A stretch of 64,000 bases of DNA from Nitrosopumilus piranensis (GCF_000875775.1 NZ_CP010868.1:1313707-1377706), one strand, 5' to 3'. Shown: positions 25,691 to 34,426, counted from the stretch's first letter. The notes: generated by a model from the sequence alone, not told the origin. Made by a program: numbers and translations.

Positions 25691-26215
25691 TTAGGCGGTA
25701 GAAGAAGGTGGATCACCAGAATCAGAAGCTAAGAATTTATCAACTTCATTAATTCCGAGTTTGTCCCTACCAAGAAGATCAAACTTTTGCAAGATTGTTT
25801 CAAATTTTGTTTCTTCTTGAACTTGTTCGTTTACAAACCATTCTAGAAATGCATATGTGCAATGATCTTTTTCTTTATGTGCAAGTTCAACAATTTTATG
25901 AATTGCTTTTGTTACAGATTGTTCATTTTTGAGAGCAGTTTTGATTGTTTCTTCAAGGGATCTGTATGAACTTTTTGGTGCTTTGACTGCAGGTATTGTT
26001 GCAATTGCCCCAACATCATTTAAGTAATGAATTATTTTTAGCATGTGTGTTTTTTCTTCGTCTGATTGAGCATAGAAGAATGTTGCACCGCCTTGGTATC
26101 CTGTAACTTCACACCAAGAAGCCATTGCAAGATAACTGTTAGATGCTGCAGATTCTAGAGCAATCTGATCATTTAGTGCTTTTTTCATTTTAGTAGAGAT
26201 TCTCATTGTTATCAT
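25691..26215 (-). CDS. ferritin
   Basis: A 174-residue non-haem ferritin: a four-helix bundle with ferroxidase ligands in 'ALESAASNSYLAMASWC' (Glu), 'QSDEEKTHMLKI' (Glu-Glu-x-x-His) and 'LEWFVNEQVQEETKF'. It oxidises and stores iron in a 24-mer. The C-terminal tail is Ser/Pro-rich. The start is at 26215, but 'MRIS' three codons in (26206) is equally plausible. An Nramp-type transporter gene lies 31 bases upstream, which suggests linked metal handling. Confidence 0.93.
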   Translation of the reverse strand: MITMRISTKMKKALNDQIALESAASNSYLAMASWCEVTGYQGGATFFYAQSDEEKTHMLKIIHYLNDVGAIATIPAVKAPKSSYRSLEETIKTALKNEQSVTKAIHKIVELAHKEKDHCTYAFLEWFVNEQVQEETKFETILQKFDLLGRDKLGINEVDKFLASDSGDPPSSTA

Positions 26216-26246
26216 AAGGAGGTCATTTCTTTTTAAATTTAAAGGA

Positions 26247-27512
26247 TTATGAATAAAACTTCATAATTAAGAATATCATTGCAAATCCACTAAGAAAAAT
26301 TATTCCTGCAAAACTCAAAATCCTCAATATCCCAGATGGTTGAGATTCTTTATTCAAGAATTTACCAGTAACTAGTCGGAAATTAAATACTGCAATTATA
26401 GGTGCAATAATAAATGAAAGAACTGTTGCAAAATCAACTAATTCCTTTAGATTATTCCCAAACTGAAATATTACAACAAGTGAACCTGTAGCGATTACGA
26501 GTAAGAACACTACATACAAGGTTCGAAATTTTGTGTGTATTTTTTCCTCTTTTTTGGTAAAAATCAACTCTATTGTTCTTTGTAAGGAACGAGAATATCC
26601 ATCAAACACTGCAATTATGGTTCCAAACATAACAGTGAATGCAGATGCAGTAATTATCAGGTAGCTCCAATCCCCAATTGTTTTAGTGTACAATGAAACA
26701 ATCTCATTTGCAAATAGAGCATTGTTGTTTGGTAATTCATGACCAGAACCATAAAAGATGAAGGCACCTAATGTGACAAACATTATTGCAAGAATTCCCG
26801 TGATAAGATATGCCAATCGGAATTCAAACAAAGTTTCTTTGAGTTTTGGTTTGTAGTTTGTTTGTTTCATTCGTTCCAGCGTCCACAAACTATTCCAACT
26901 AGAAAGATCAACTGCAGTTGGCATCCACCCCATTAGTGCAAGCAAGAAAAAGATTCCAGACACACCCCAAAGATCTTTTGGTTCAAATCCTGCAACAGGT
27001 TCTATAGGGCCATTATAAAGAGAAAGTAGAAATGCTGAAACCGTAGATACAAGCAAAACTATTGCAATAATCTTAATCAAACTATCAAGAACATGATATT
27101 TTCCAATTCCAAGTATGCCAACACAGACAGCAAACAAAATGATTATCGTCCATTCTCCAAGAAAATCAAGTCCAAAAAGATTCTCAAAGAATCCTGCAGT
27201 AACAAATCCTACAGCTCCTGTAACAAAGAACATGGAAGCAATTGTAATGAAAAAGTACAACCACAATGCAGGTTTTCCAAGTTTTTTGTATCCATCAATT
27301 ATACTAGTTTGAGTAGAATTTGCATAACGAGAACCATATTCAAAGAAAGGATATTTTAACAAAGTAACTACAACCACAAACCCTAAAATCAGCAAGCCAT
27401 AATCTGCGCCTGCTCTAGTAGATTGAACAAGATGAGACACACCTATTGCAGTACAGGCAAATAAGATTCCAGGTCCAGCTGTTTTAGAAAAATGAGAAAG
27501 TTTTGAATCCAT
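26247..27512 (-). CDS. divergent Nramp-family transporter
   Basis: About 421 residues and eleven membrane helices, with the Nramp opening 'FSKTAGPGILF' in helix 1. I chose the ATG at 27512 ('MDSKLSHFSKTAGPG'); an upstream in-frame start at 27560 would overlap the preceding gene by 44 bases. In canonical Mn2+/Fe2+ transporters helix 1 carries DPGN and helix 6 MPH; here these align with GVSH and MPT, so the metal site is altered. It may carry another substrate. It lies between ferritin and a carbonic anhydrase-like gene, all on one strand. Confidence 0.8.
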   Translation of the reverse strand: MDSKLSHFSKTAGPGILFACTAIGVSHLVQSTRAGADYGLLILGFVVVVTLLKYPFFEYGSRYANSTQTSIIDGYKKLGKPALWLYFFITIASMFFVTGAVGFVTAGFFENLFGLDFLGEWTIIILFAVCVGILGIGKYHVLDSLIKIIAIVLLVSTVSAFLLSLYNGPIEPVAGFEPKDLWGVSGIFFLLALMGWMPTAVDLSSWNSLWTLERMKQTNYKPKLKETLFEFRLAYLITGILAIMFVTLGAFIFYGSGHELPNNNALFANEIVSLYTKTIGDWSYLIITASAFTVMFGTIIAVFDGYSRSLQRTIELIFTKKEEKIHTKFRTLYVVFLLVIATGSLVVIFQFGNNLKELVDFATVLSFIIAPIIAVFNFRLVTGKFLNKESQPSGILRILSFAGIIFLSGFAMIFLIMKFYS

Positions 27513-27516
27513 TATT

Positions 27517-27888
27517 CTAGACAGGGTTGATATTCCAAGAGCCATCAACCCAAACTCCAATAACTTTAGCGCCAGTGTTCCAAGATGAAATCACATCCAC
27601 ACCTTTTTTGATTTGAGATATGTGCTCTTCATCAGATACAGGATTTCCAGCGCAGTCATAGTGACCTGACACTACAATTAGTTCGGATTTGTGTGCATTA
27701 ATTGAAATTCCAACTTTTGTCTTAATTGATTCAAGATCAGAATTGTCTGCAACTTTTTTGTCAACACCAGGTTCTGTAATGGCATCAACATAATTAACAG
27801 AATAATTTTCTTTAATCCATTGTGCTAGTGGTAGTTGAATTCTTCCATCCATACAGGAAACAGATGTTGCAAATTTTCCTTCTGCCAT
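27517..27888 (-). CDS. small beta-carbonic anhydrase-like protein
   Basis: Only 123 residues, but with the beta-carbonic anhydrase active-site set: Cys12-x-Asp14-x-Arg16 in 'SCMDGR', and His76-x-x-Cys79 in 'SGHYDCAG', which would bind zinc. Usual enzymes have 170-220 residues, so this is a minimal form lacking the flanking helices. It ends 4 bases before the transporter gene, so the two are probably co-transcribed. Interconversion of CO2 and bicarbonate would fit an autotroph; activity remains inference. Confidence 0.7.
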   Translation of the reverse strand: MAEGKFATSVSCMDGRIQLPLAQWIKENYSVNYVDAITEPGVDKKVADNSDLESIKTKVGISINAHKSELIVVSGHYDCAGNPVSDEEHISQIKKGVDVISSWNTGAKVIGVWVDGSWNINPV

Positions 27889-27917
27889 GCTTTATCAGAA
27901 ATAGAGGAGAATAAAAA

Positions 27918-28469
27918 TTATTTTCCATACAAAAAGCATCCAGTAGTGTGATCATTTACCATGCCTATTGCCTGCATTAAGGCATAGCATATTGTTGGGC
28001 CCACAAAACTAAATCCACGTTTTTTTAGATCTTTACTTAATTTTTCAGATATTTCAGTAGATGTGGGGAGATCAGATAATTTTTTGAATTTATTTTTAAT
28101 TGGTTTGTAACCTACAAAGCCCCAAAGATATCTATCAAAAGACTCAAACTCTTCTTGGACTTTAAGGAATTGTTTTGCATTATTTATTGCAGAATTGATT
28201 TTGAGTTTATTTCGAATTATGAATTCATCTCGTAGTAGTTTTGATACATGTTTTTGAGAGTATTTTGAAACTTTGAGCGCATCAAAATTAGAAAATGCCT
28301 TTTTGTAGCCTTCCCTGCGCTTTAGTATAGTTACCCATGAAAGACCAGCCTGGGCACCCTCCAAGATTAAAAATTCAAACAATTTTTGATCATTATGTTG
28401 AGGTCTTCCCCATTCTTTATCATGATAGGTAATGTTTGGTTCTTGAGTTGCCCACTCACATCTATTCAT
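27918..28469 (-). CDS. tag: DNA-3-methyladenine glycosylase I
   Basis: 183 residues matching Tag throughout: N-terminal 'RCEWATQEPNITYHDKEWGRP', 'LFEFLILEGAQAGLSWVTILKRRE', 'GFSFVGPTICYALMQAIGMVNDH' and a final 'TTGCFLY'. The zinc ligands (Cys4, His16 region, and His/Cys near the C-terminus) are present. It removes 3-methyladenine from alkylated DNA. The length is normal. It shares its strand with the carbonic anhydrase-like gene, 29 bases downstream. Confidence 0.95.
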   Translation of the reverse strand: MNRCEWATQEPNITYHDKEWGRPQHNDQKLFEFLILEGAQAGLSWVTILKRREGYKKAFSNFDALKVSKYSQKHVSKLLRDEFIIRNKLKINSAINNAKQFLKVQEEFESFDRYLWGFVGYKPIKNKFKKLSDLPTSTEISEKLSKDLKKRGFSFVGPTICYALMQAIGMVNDHTTGCFLYGK

Positions 28470-28519
28470 GATTATTTAAAATTCTAACAAAATATTAGTT
28501 ATCAAATTTTAAAAAAATC

Positions 28520-28945
28520 ATGAAATTAAATCAGCAGTTACTGAGAATTAACAGAAGTTTTCTAATTTGCTTTGTAATTTCAGCATCACTTTCTGCAGTA
28601 TTTGCACAAATGTTATCTGACTATGACAATTATCTTAACACAACATTTACAATAATTTTTGGTTATGTTGTTTACTTTGGAATATTTTCAGGATTATTTT
28701 ACTGGGACAACAAAGATCGCTACAAATCAATGGGAAAGGAGTTAATCAGAAAAGAGTTACTTGCTTTAGTTTCTTCTTTTGGGGTTGGAGAGATTATTTA
28801 TCTTGGGATAAGATGGCCAACTTTGTATTATTTTCTAGAAATAGGAATTGAACCATTTTTGGCATCATTGATTTCAGAAGTAATTGCCACAGGATGTTAT
28901 ATGGCATCAGTTACAATATTTCTTAGAAAGACAAAAACTTTCTAG
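28520..28945 (+). CDS. unknown four-helix membrane protein (141 aa)
   Basis: Four predicted membrane segments ('FLICFVISASLSAVFA', 'IIFGYVVYFGIFSGLFYW', 'LLALVSSFGVGEIIYLGI', 'LASLISEVIATGCYMASVTIFL') are linked by short charged loops. It is not recognised. It is divergent from tag and its stop directly abuts that of the CBS gene. Confidence 0.6.
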   Translation: MKLNQQLLRINRSFLICFVISASLSAVFAQMLSDYDNYLNTTFTIIFGYVVYFGIFSGLFYWDNKDRYKSMGKELIRKELLALVSSFGVGEIIYLGIRWPTLYYFLEIGIEPFLASLISEVIATGCYMASVTIFLRKTKTF

Positions 28946-29353
28946 TTATTTTGCTAGTTGATTTACTAGATCAGTAGAAGTGATGATTCCAGTAATGGTG
29001 CCGTTATCAGATACTGCTAGTTTTCTTATTTTTTTAGTGGCCATCATTTTTGCAGCTGCAGAAATTGACTCATCTGGATTAATTGTAATTAATGGAGAAG
29101 ACATTATTTTCTCAACAGGAGTGTCTAAGGAAAGACTGTTTGCAGCAATTTTTGTAGCATAGTCTCTGTCAGTAACAATTCCAACAAGATTGTCGGCATC
29201 TTTTACAATGATTGCACCTATTCCACCTTGCTCCATCATCTTTGCCACTTGCAGTGCAGTAGTATTAGTATTGACAGTAATCAAAGCACGTCTCATTATA
29301 TCCTGAACCTTGATTGATGAAAAATTGAAATCTTCCTGAGTCACTATTGACAT
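28946..29353 (-). CDS. two-CBS-domain protein
   Basis: 135 residues forming a CBS pair: 'VQDIMRRALITVNTNTTALQVAKMMEQGGIGAIIVKD' then 'VGIVTDRD', followed by 'PVEKIMSSPLITINPDESISAAAKMMATKKIRKLAV' and 'ITGIITSTDL'. Such stand-alone pairs sense adenine nucleotides or similar ligands and regulate a partner protein. The partner is unknown. Confidence 0.9.
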   Translation of the reverse strand: MSIVTQEDFNFSSIKVQDIMRRALITVNTNTTALQVAKMMEQGGIGAIIVKDADNLVGIVTDRDYATKIAANSLSLDTPVEKIMSSPLITINPDESISAAAKMMATKKIRKLAVSDNGTITGIITSTDLVNQLAK

Positions 29354-29419
29354 ATGATGTCATAATATTTAAGATATTCATATCACAGAAAACAGATTTT
29401 TTATTTAAAATTCAGATTA

Positions 29420-30604
29420 TTATTCGTCGTCTTCATCCTCATCTTCACCCTCATCTTTGATAGAATCAATTTCAAATTCAATTACTTCTTCTATCTGTGC
29501 AATAGTTAATCCCGTAACAGAAGCAATTTCTGCAATAATATTTTGCTCATTAGTCCATTCAATTTCAAACTCTCGTTCACCATCATTTTTTTCAATTTTA
29601 ATTTTAGCAATTCCATCTTCTACTTCCACTTCAATTTCTAATTCATTTTCATGTTTATCATCAAGATTTTCGGCAGATTTTCCAAGGAATTTCATTCTAG
29701 ATTCAGATGCCAAATCTTTTGCATCCTCTGCTAAATCTTCAGCTTTGGAAAAAGCATCAGCAGCAAAATGGTCTTTTGCAAATATTAAAAGTTCTTTTGC
29801 TTCATCTAATTTTTCTAGTGAAATAAAAACATCCTTTCCATCCCTTTGTGCTTCATTGATTTTCTTTTCTGCCCTTGTAATTGCTTGTGATGCTTCTCTA
29901 ATTTCTTTTGCTGCATCTTTTGCGCCATCTGAACCAGCTAGAATTGTTTTTAGTTCATCACGTTCTTTTTTGTGCTTTTCTCGTAATTCATCACGTTCTC
30001 TTTTTTCTTGTTCACGCAGGTGCTTTTTCTCTTCTCTTAGTTGTTCACTTATTTTCTGTTTTAGTTCTCTTAATTTTTCCCTTTTTTCAGTTGAATCAGA
30101 AATAGATTCAATATCTGCTATTGCGGCATCTCTTTGAGCAGAATTAACTGGTAGGCCTTTTGATTCTTGTATGAATATCTTCATGTTTTCTCTAAATTCT
30201 TTAAAAGTCTCACGATATATTTCTCTAAGTTCTTTGTAAGATTCTCTAATTTCTTCTAAATTAGATCTACACTCCTCTCTAACTGACTTTCTTTCAGAGG
30301 GTTCTGCATTTCTCATATTCTCTCTGCATTGTAAAATTACTTCTTTAGTCTCTGCTTTTTGTTGTTTAAATAATTCTCGTGATTCATGAACAAAATTTGA
30401 AACTTGTTGTCCTAAATTGCTCGCTATACTATCAATGTCTGTATCTTGTGTGTCTGTATCCTCACTAGTAATAGAGATAGATTCTTCTAATTCAATTGTA
30501 ATATTTTCAAATTCATCATCAATGGTTTGAGCAAATGAAAATGGGCTGGAAAGTAATCCTAAAACAGATATTGAAACAACAAAAACATTGAGAGTGAATC
30601 TCAC
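29420..30604 (-). CDS. secreted coiled-coil protein with acidic tail
   Basis: 394 residues beginning with a signal peptide ('FVVSISVLGLLSSPFSFAQ', cleavage near residue 25). A long Lys/Glu-rich coiled coil (about 65-235) and a second helical part follow. The C-terminal domain (about 315-385) is beta-like, with 'ENELEIEVEVEDGIAKIKIEKNDGEREFEIEW', and the protein ends in a run of Asp/Glu. It is probably extracytoplasmic and possibly cell-envelope associated. The family is not recognised. A TPR membrane protein gene is upstream on the same strand. Confidence 0.65.
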   Translation of the reverse strand: MRFTLNVFVVSISVLGLLSSPFSFAQTIDDEFENITIELEESISITSEDTDTQDTDIDSIASNLGQQVSNFVHESRELFKQQKAETKEVILQCRENMRNAEPSERKSVREECRSNLEEIRESYKELREIYRETFKEFRENMKIFIQESKGLPVNSAQRDAAIADIESISDSTEKREKLRELKQKISEQLREEKKHLREQEKRERDELREKHKKERDELKTILAGSDGAKDAAKEIREASQAITRAEKKINEAQRDGKDVFISLEKLDEAKELLIFAKDHFAADAFSKAEDLAEDAKDLASESRMKFLGKSAENLDDKHENELEIEVEVEDGIAKIKIEKNDGEREFEIEWTNEQNIIAEIASVTGLTIAQIEEVIEFEIDSIKDEGEDEDEDDE

Positions 30605-30681
30605 ATCAAAAAATTGTGTTGATGATATATAGCAATTGCGAACAATTTCATAGTTTAATATTCTAATTGCAATAAAAAATT

Positions 30682-31839
30682 CTAGTTTCTAATCTCTTTA
30701 TTCAAAGGTTTAGATTCTTTTTTGGCCATATTCTTCATCATTTTATATACCAAATCCTCAATTTGTTCATTAGAATCTATCAATCTACGCCTCAAGTCTG
30801 CATTTTCTCTAATTTTGAACATTACAACAATAAATGAAAAGACTGACGTGATACTGCCAATAATTGTAACAATCAGTATCAAGTCAAGTGAATCGCCTAC
30901 TTTGTCTTCTAAAATCAAATCTTTACCACTAATTGCAGCTTGATTAGTAGGGTCAAGTTCAAGGGCTTCATCAAAATATTCCAATGCATCATCAATTCTA
31001 CCCAATTCGACTAAAACTGATGCATCTCCAATCAACGCTTTTGTATTATCAGGATCAAGCTGTAATACCCGCTCATAAATTTTGTGAGACTTGATGTTTT
31101 TTTCTTCTAGAAAATGTATCTCAGCTAAACCTAGCAATGCAGTAATGTTTTCTGGATCCTTTTCAAGTGCAATGTTAAAGGCGTTTCTAGAAGGATCATA
31201 TCGTTCTAATTCTAAGAACACATTACCAATTCCATTTAAGGCATTAACATTGTCAAGATCAATTTCAAGAATTTTTTCATAGAATCTCATAGCAGGACCA
31301 TATTGATTTGTAGCTAATAACGCATCAGCTTTTCCTTGCAGTCCTGCTAAATTATTGGGATCTCTTTCCAATACAAGATTAAAAAATAATATAGAATCAT
31401 CATGTTGCTCTAACTTTAGTAAAACATTACCACTTCCTACGAGAGCATCTGCATTTCTCCTATCTTTTTTTAAGATAAATTCATAATAATCCAAAGCATC
31501 ATCATACCTATCAAGAAAGTAATACGAATTTCCTATTCCGTTAATAGAGTCAAAATTATTTGGATCAATACTTGCAGCTCGTTCAAAATTTTGCAAGGAG
31601 CTAACATATTTTCCTTGAAGTAATAAAATTGAGCCTTTCATATTTAGCGCATCAACATTTTCTGGTTCTATTTCCAGTATTTTATCTAATTCTAAAATAG
31701 ATTCATCATATTTTTTTTCTTGGTAAAAATTTTTAGCGTTTTCCATAAATCGTGTATCCATGTCATTGAATCCAAAAGCTGGCGGCAATACCAAAAACGG
31801 TAAAATAATTCCAGGTAAAATAATCACGAGAAAGTTCAT
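30682..31839 (-). CDS. membrane-anchored TPR repeat protein
   Basis: 385 residues: an N-terminal signal/anchor ('FLVIILPGIILPFLVLPPAFGF'), then about eight to nine tetratricopeptide repeats (about 28-305), each with the 'A...G....L..y..A...y..al..dP.n' pattern, and a C-terminal membrane helix ('LDLILIVTIIGSITSVFSFIVVMF') followed by a short basic tail. TPR arrays scaffold protein complexes; here the array faces outside. A structured element (31851-31919) lies 12 bases upstream of its start. Confidence 0.85.
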   Translation of the reverse strand: MNFLVIILPGIILPFLVLPPAFGFNDMDTRFMENAKNFYQEKKYDESILELDKILEIEPENVDALNMKGSILLLQGKYVSSLQNFERAASIDPNNFDSINGIGNSYYFLDRYDDALDYYEFILKKDRRNADALVGSGNVLLKLEQHDDSILFFNLVLERDPNNLAGLQGKADALLATNQYGPAMRFYEKILEIDLDNVNALNGIGNVFLELERYDPSRNAFNIALEKDPENITALLGLAEIHFLEEKNIKSHKIYERVLQLDPDNTKALIGDASVLVELGRIDDALEYFDEALELDPTNQAAISGKDLILEDKVGDSLDLILIVTIIGSITSVFSFIVVMFKIRENADLRRRLIDSNEQIEDLVYKMMKNMAKKESKPLNKEIRN

Positions 31840-31850
31840 TTCTAATTATT

Positions 31851-31919
31851 TGTGTGTCATCAGGCTCTGCTGTCCGGATACAAGAGCATCACTCTGACAT
31901 GCCATGCCTGGGTCACACA
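31851..31919 (-). ncRNA. putative structured RNA or 5' leader of the TPR gene
   Basis: TGTGTG (31851-31856) pairs with CACACA (31914-31919), and CAGGC (31861-31865) with GCCTG (31906-31910), enclosing a GC-rich apical part where GCTCT can also pair with AGAGC. A TTATTAATC element at 31943-31951 on the minus strand is about 27 bases from 31920, so a minus-strand RNA would begin at this stem and run into the TPR gene. It is either a leader element or a small RNA. Confidence 0.35.
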
Positions 31920-32039
31920 TACAAAATGACTTTGATTTTGATTAATAAGGAAAAAGATAGTTGATTTCAACCAAAACAAAGTCAACTCGCTCGTAGTTAA
32001 TTAATTTGGAAGCTTGAATGGTGTTCCGAGGTGAAAGAT

Positions 32040-32180
32040 ATGCAAACTCAAAAAATCGACACATGGAATAAAATAGTTAAGGCCCCATTCAAGAAGGTCG
32101 TAAAATTCGATCTTATTTGTATGAGCATTGGTGTTGTAATGGGTATGGGTATTGGTGCCTTTATTGCAACCAACCTATAA
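32040..32180 (+). CDS. small single-span membrane protein (46 aa)
   Basis: ATG start with a good GAGGTG Shine-Dalgarno sequence 5 bases ahead. The basic N-terminal half ('WNKIVKAPFKKVVKFD') precedes one Gly/Met-rich helix ('LICMSIGVVMGMGIGAFIA'). A strong terminator hairpin follows 21 bases after the stop, so this looks like a single-gene transcript. The function is unknown. Confidence 0.65.
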   Translation: MQTQKIDTWNKIVKAPFKKVVKFDLICMSIGVVMGMGIGAFIATNL

Positions 32181-32201
32181 CTTTTCTAGTGCACCTCATT
32201 T

Positions 32202-32233
32202 TGACAGACAATTTGTCTGTCATTTTTTATTTT
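32202..32233 (+). terminator. strong hairpin terminator
   Basis: TGACAGACAA pairs perfectly with TTGTCTGTCA around a very small loop (32202-32222), followed by TTTTTTATTTT. It is well placed to end the transcript of the 46-aa gene. The rest of 32234-32361 is AT-rich with no feature I can support. Confidence 0.75.
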
Positions 32234-32361
32234 AATCCAATCATAAAATATAACAAAATACAATAATTCTAACCAAAGGAGTTTCGAACAATGAATTAAT
32301 TTATCTCTGAAAGTCAAAAGTAGACAAAACTCAGTTTTTATTTAAAATTTAATTTTTATAA

Positions 32362-34110
32362 TTATGAAAGGTTGTCATCTAGAGGTAAAATTACAGAGAA
32401 GGTGGTAGGATCGTTTTTTACTGTAATCTTTCCACCGTGTTGTTCAACAATTGTCTTGCAACTAACAAGACTCAACCCAAGTCCTTCTTGTTTTGTTGTT
32501 AACAATGGTTCAAACAGTTTAGATAATACATCATCAGGCATATCAGGGCCAGAATTAATAAAATCAATGTTTAGATAACTCTTTTCTTTAGTCATTTTGA
32601 TAGTAATTGTTCCCTCCCCATTAACTGCTTGAATTGCGTTTTTAATTAAATTAACAAAAACGATTTCTATTTTATGAGGGTCACATACAAGCTCATAATC
32701 TTCAGTGGGTTTGTTAACAATCACTTTATCAGGAATTATCACAGATTTTAATGATTTTGTGATAATTTTAGAGAGCAAAATTTTCTCTTTTTTCATAGTT
32801 TTTCCAACAAGAACAAGCAAATTGTCAATATGATCTTTTAGTTTGTCAGAAGCAATAGATACGCGTTCAAAATCTTCTTTGTCTTTATCACTCAATATGT
32901 TTTGATTTCTTTTTTTTATCAGATATACAAGTGTAGAAATTACATCTAAAGGATTTTTTAGTTCATTAATCAGTCGTGATGAAAATTCACTCACAGCATA
33001 CATTTTAGCATTTTTTATTATGCGGTTTTCTGCTTTTTCCAATTCAGTTTTCATTGTTTGGATATCAGATGCTAACCCAATAATTTCATCAGGTCCGTTA
33101 AGTGTGATCTTAGTCTCTAGATTTCCTTTAGCAATATCTTTGGTTGCTTTACGCAAAGCAATGATTGGGGATGATATGTTTCGTGAAAACAGAATGGATA
33201 AAATCAATGAAATTATCGCAACAACAAAAACATTTCCAGCTGAAATTAATTGGACATATGTAAGATTTTGAAATATCTCAGATTTGTCAATTTTTACTAC
33301 TAATCCCCAATCTGTTTTTTCAATATATTTTGAGGAGGATAAGACTTCAACACCCCTATAATCAACAGTGTCTATGAAATTAGATTCTTGTTTTGATAGT
33401 GCACGAATTATTGGAACATTTGATTGTTCAGAAGATATAACTTTGTTTAGCTGTGCATTAGAATCAAATCGTAGTGGAGTCAAAAACAAAGCATCACCAT
33501 CTGCATTGCGTTGAGCCAAAAATGATTCTCCAGTAAGACCTAATCCAGTATGATCACTAGTAATATCCAAGATGGAATCAGGAATAGCAACTATCACAAG
33601 AGTTGCAAGAATTTTTTCATCAAGAATTAGAGGTGCAGACATTACAAGTTTTGGATTTATTCCATCATGTACAAAGTTAAGAAAATTGTCTTGATCAGAT
33701 GAAATTATATCATCTGGAATAAAATTATGTGATGCATAATTCATGGTTGAGAACTTTTCATTGCCGTTTAAATCATAAATTATAATCTCTTCATAATCTA
33801 CAATTGAGGCTACAGCGTCATTTAGAATGTGGCGGATTTTATCCCCATCAATTTCATTAGGGTTCTGGTTATATGCATCAAGACTCAAACGTAACTGTGT
33901 TCTACTAGTAACACTTTGCAGTCTTTCAAGATTTCGGTCTATAGAATCATTAACTCGTTCTTTTTGGATGGTTGCAATAGCATTAAGATGATCTAATGTA
34001 TCTTCAATAATATGAAATTGTGAAGCATGGTAGTTCAAGGTGCCTGCTATTATAATCATTGGAATTGAGCTGATCATTATCACAATCAAAAATTTGTTTC
34101 TAAGATTCAT
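32362..34110 (-). CDS. dCache-HAMP sensor histidine kinase-like protein lacking the H-box His
   Basis: 582 residues: N-terminal membrane helix (7-29), an extracellular double-Cache-like sensor (about 30-285), second membrane helix (about 290-312), HAMP ('NISSPIIALRKATKDIAKGNLETKI'), a dimerisation helix and a HATPase domain (about 470-580) with an N-box 'FVNLIKNAIQAV' and 'GLGLSLVSCKTIVEQHGG'. In the H-box the phospho-acceptor His is Asn382 ('LINELKNPLDV', where relatives have H-E/D-x-x-N-P). The G1 box is also unusual ('NSGPDMP'). No response regulator is adjacent. It may be a pseudokinase that signals allosterically. Confidence 0.85.
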   Translation of the reverse strand: MNLRNKFLIVIMISSIPMIIIAGTLNYHASQFHIIEDTLDHLNAIATIQKERVNDSIDRNLERLQSVTSRTQLRLSLDAYNQNPNEIDGDKIRHILNDAVASIVDYEEIIIYDLNGNEKFSTMNYASHNFIPDDIISSDQDNFLNFVHDGINPKLVMSAPLILDEKILATLVIVAIPDSILDITSDHTGLGLTGESFLAQRNADGDALFLTPLRFDSNAQLNKVISSEQSNVPIIRALSKQESNFIDTVDYRGVEVLSSSKYIEKTDWGLVVKIDKSEIFQNLTYVQLISAGNVFVVAIISLILSILFSRNISSPIIALRKATKDIAKGNLETKITLNGPDEIIGLASDIQTMKTELEKAENRIIKNAKMYAVSEFSSRLINELKNPLDVISTLVYLIKKRNQNILSDKDKEDFERVSIASDKLKDHIDNLLVLVGKTMKKEKILLSKIITKSLKSVIIPDKVIVNKPTEDYELVCDPHKIEIVFVNLIKNAIQAVNGEGTITIKMTKEKSYLNIDFINSGPDMPDDVLSKLFEPLLTTKQEGLGLSLVSCKTIVEQHGGKITVKNDPTTFSVILPLDDNLS

Positions 34111-34218
34111 ACAAAAAACTTGAAAGAATACCTTAAAAACATATAAAATATTAGATCAGGTTAGCACTAGAAAAAAATCATTGGACACTATTAATAGAAA
34201 AAAATATTTTCAAGCAAT

Positions 34219-34365
34219 ATGCACACTAGAGGCCAAACTAATTTCAATACAAAACCATGTTCAATTTTAGTGACAGGAATGTGCGACGGTTGTTGCAATG
34301 TGTGTTGCAGAAGATGTCTAGAGGTCATCTACTACAGAAGAAGCGGAGAATCGGATTATAGATGA
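34219..34365 (+). CDS. Cys-rich micro-protein (48 aa)
   Basis: A 48-codon ORF with seven Cys, six in 'CDGCCNVCCRRC' (residues 22-33), a dense cluster able to bind a metal or an iron-sulfur cluster. The N-terminus is polar and the C-terminus basic ('YYRRSGESDYR'). It stands alone, divergent from the kinase gene, and just outside the putative island. The function is unknown. Confidence 0.55.
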   Translation: MHTRGQTNFNTKPCSILVTGMCDGCCNVCCRRCLEVIYYRRSGESDYR

Positions 34366-34426
34366 CTACAAGTTTGTGGTAAACTTTCCAAATGTAGTCA
34401 GGAAAGGTTCCGGACATACATGATAG

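Noticed and set aside
26206-26230. Shine-Dalgarno-like AAGGAGG near the ferritin start
   Set aside because: It lies on the plus strand, whereas ferritin is on the minus strand, so it cannot act as its ribosome-binding site.
29457-30137. 226-codon plus-strand frame rich in Ser and Phe
   Set aside because: It is the mirror of the Glu/Lys-rich coiled-coil gene on the minus strand; such repeats leave long antisense frames open.
31880-31925. C/D box guide RNA reading of the structured element
   Set aside because: A GTGATGC and a CTGA with short flanking pairing exist on the minus strand, but the C box is imperfect and the second box pair is missing.
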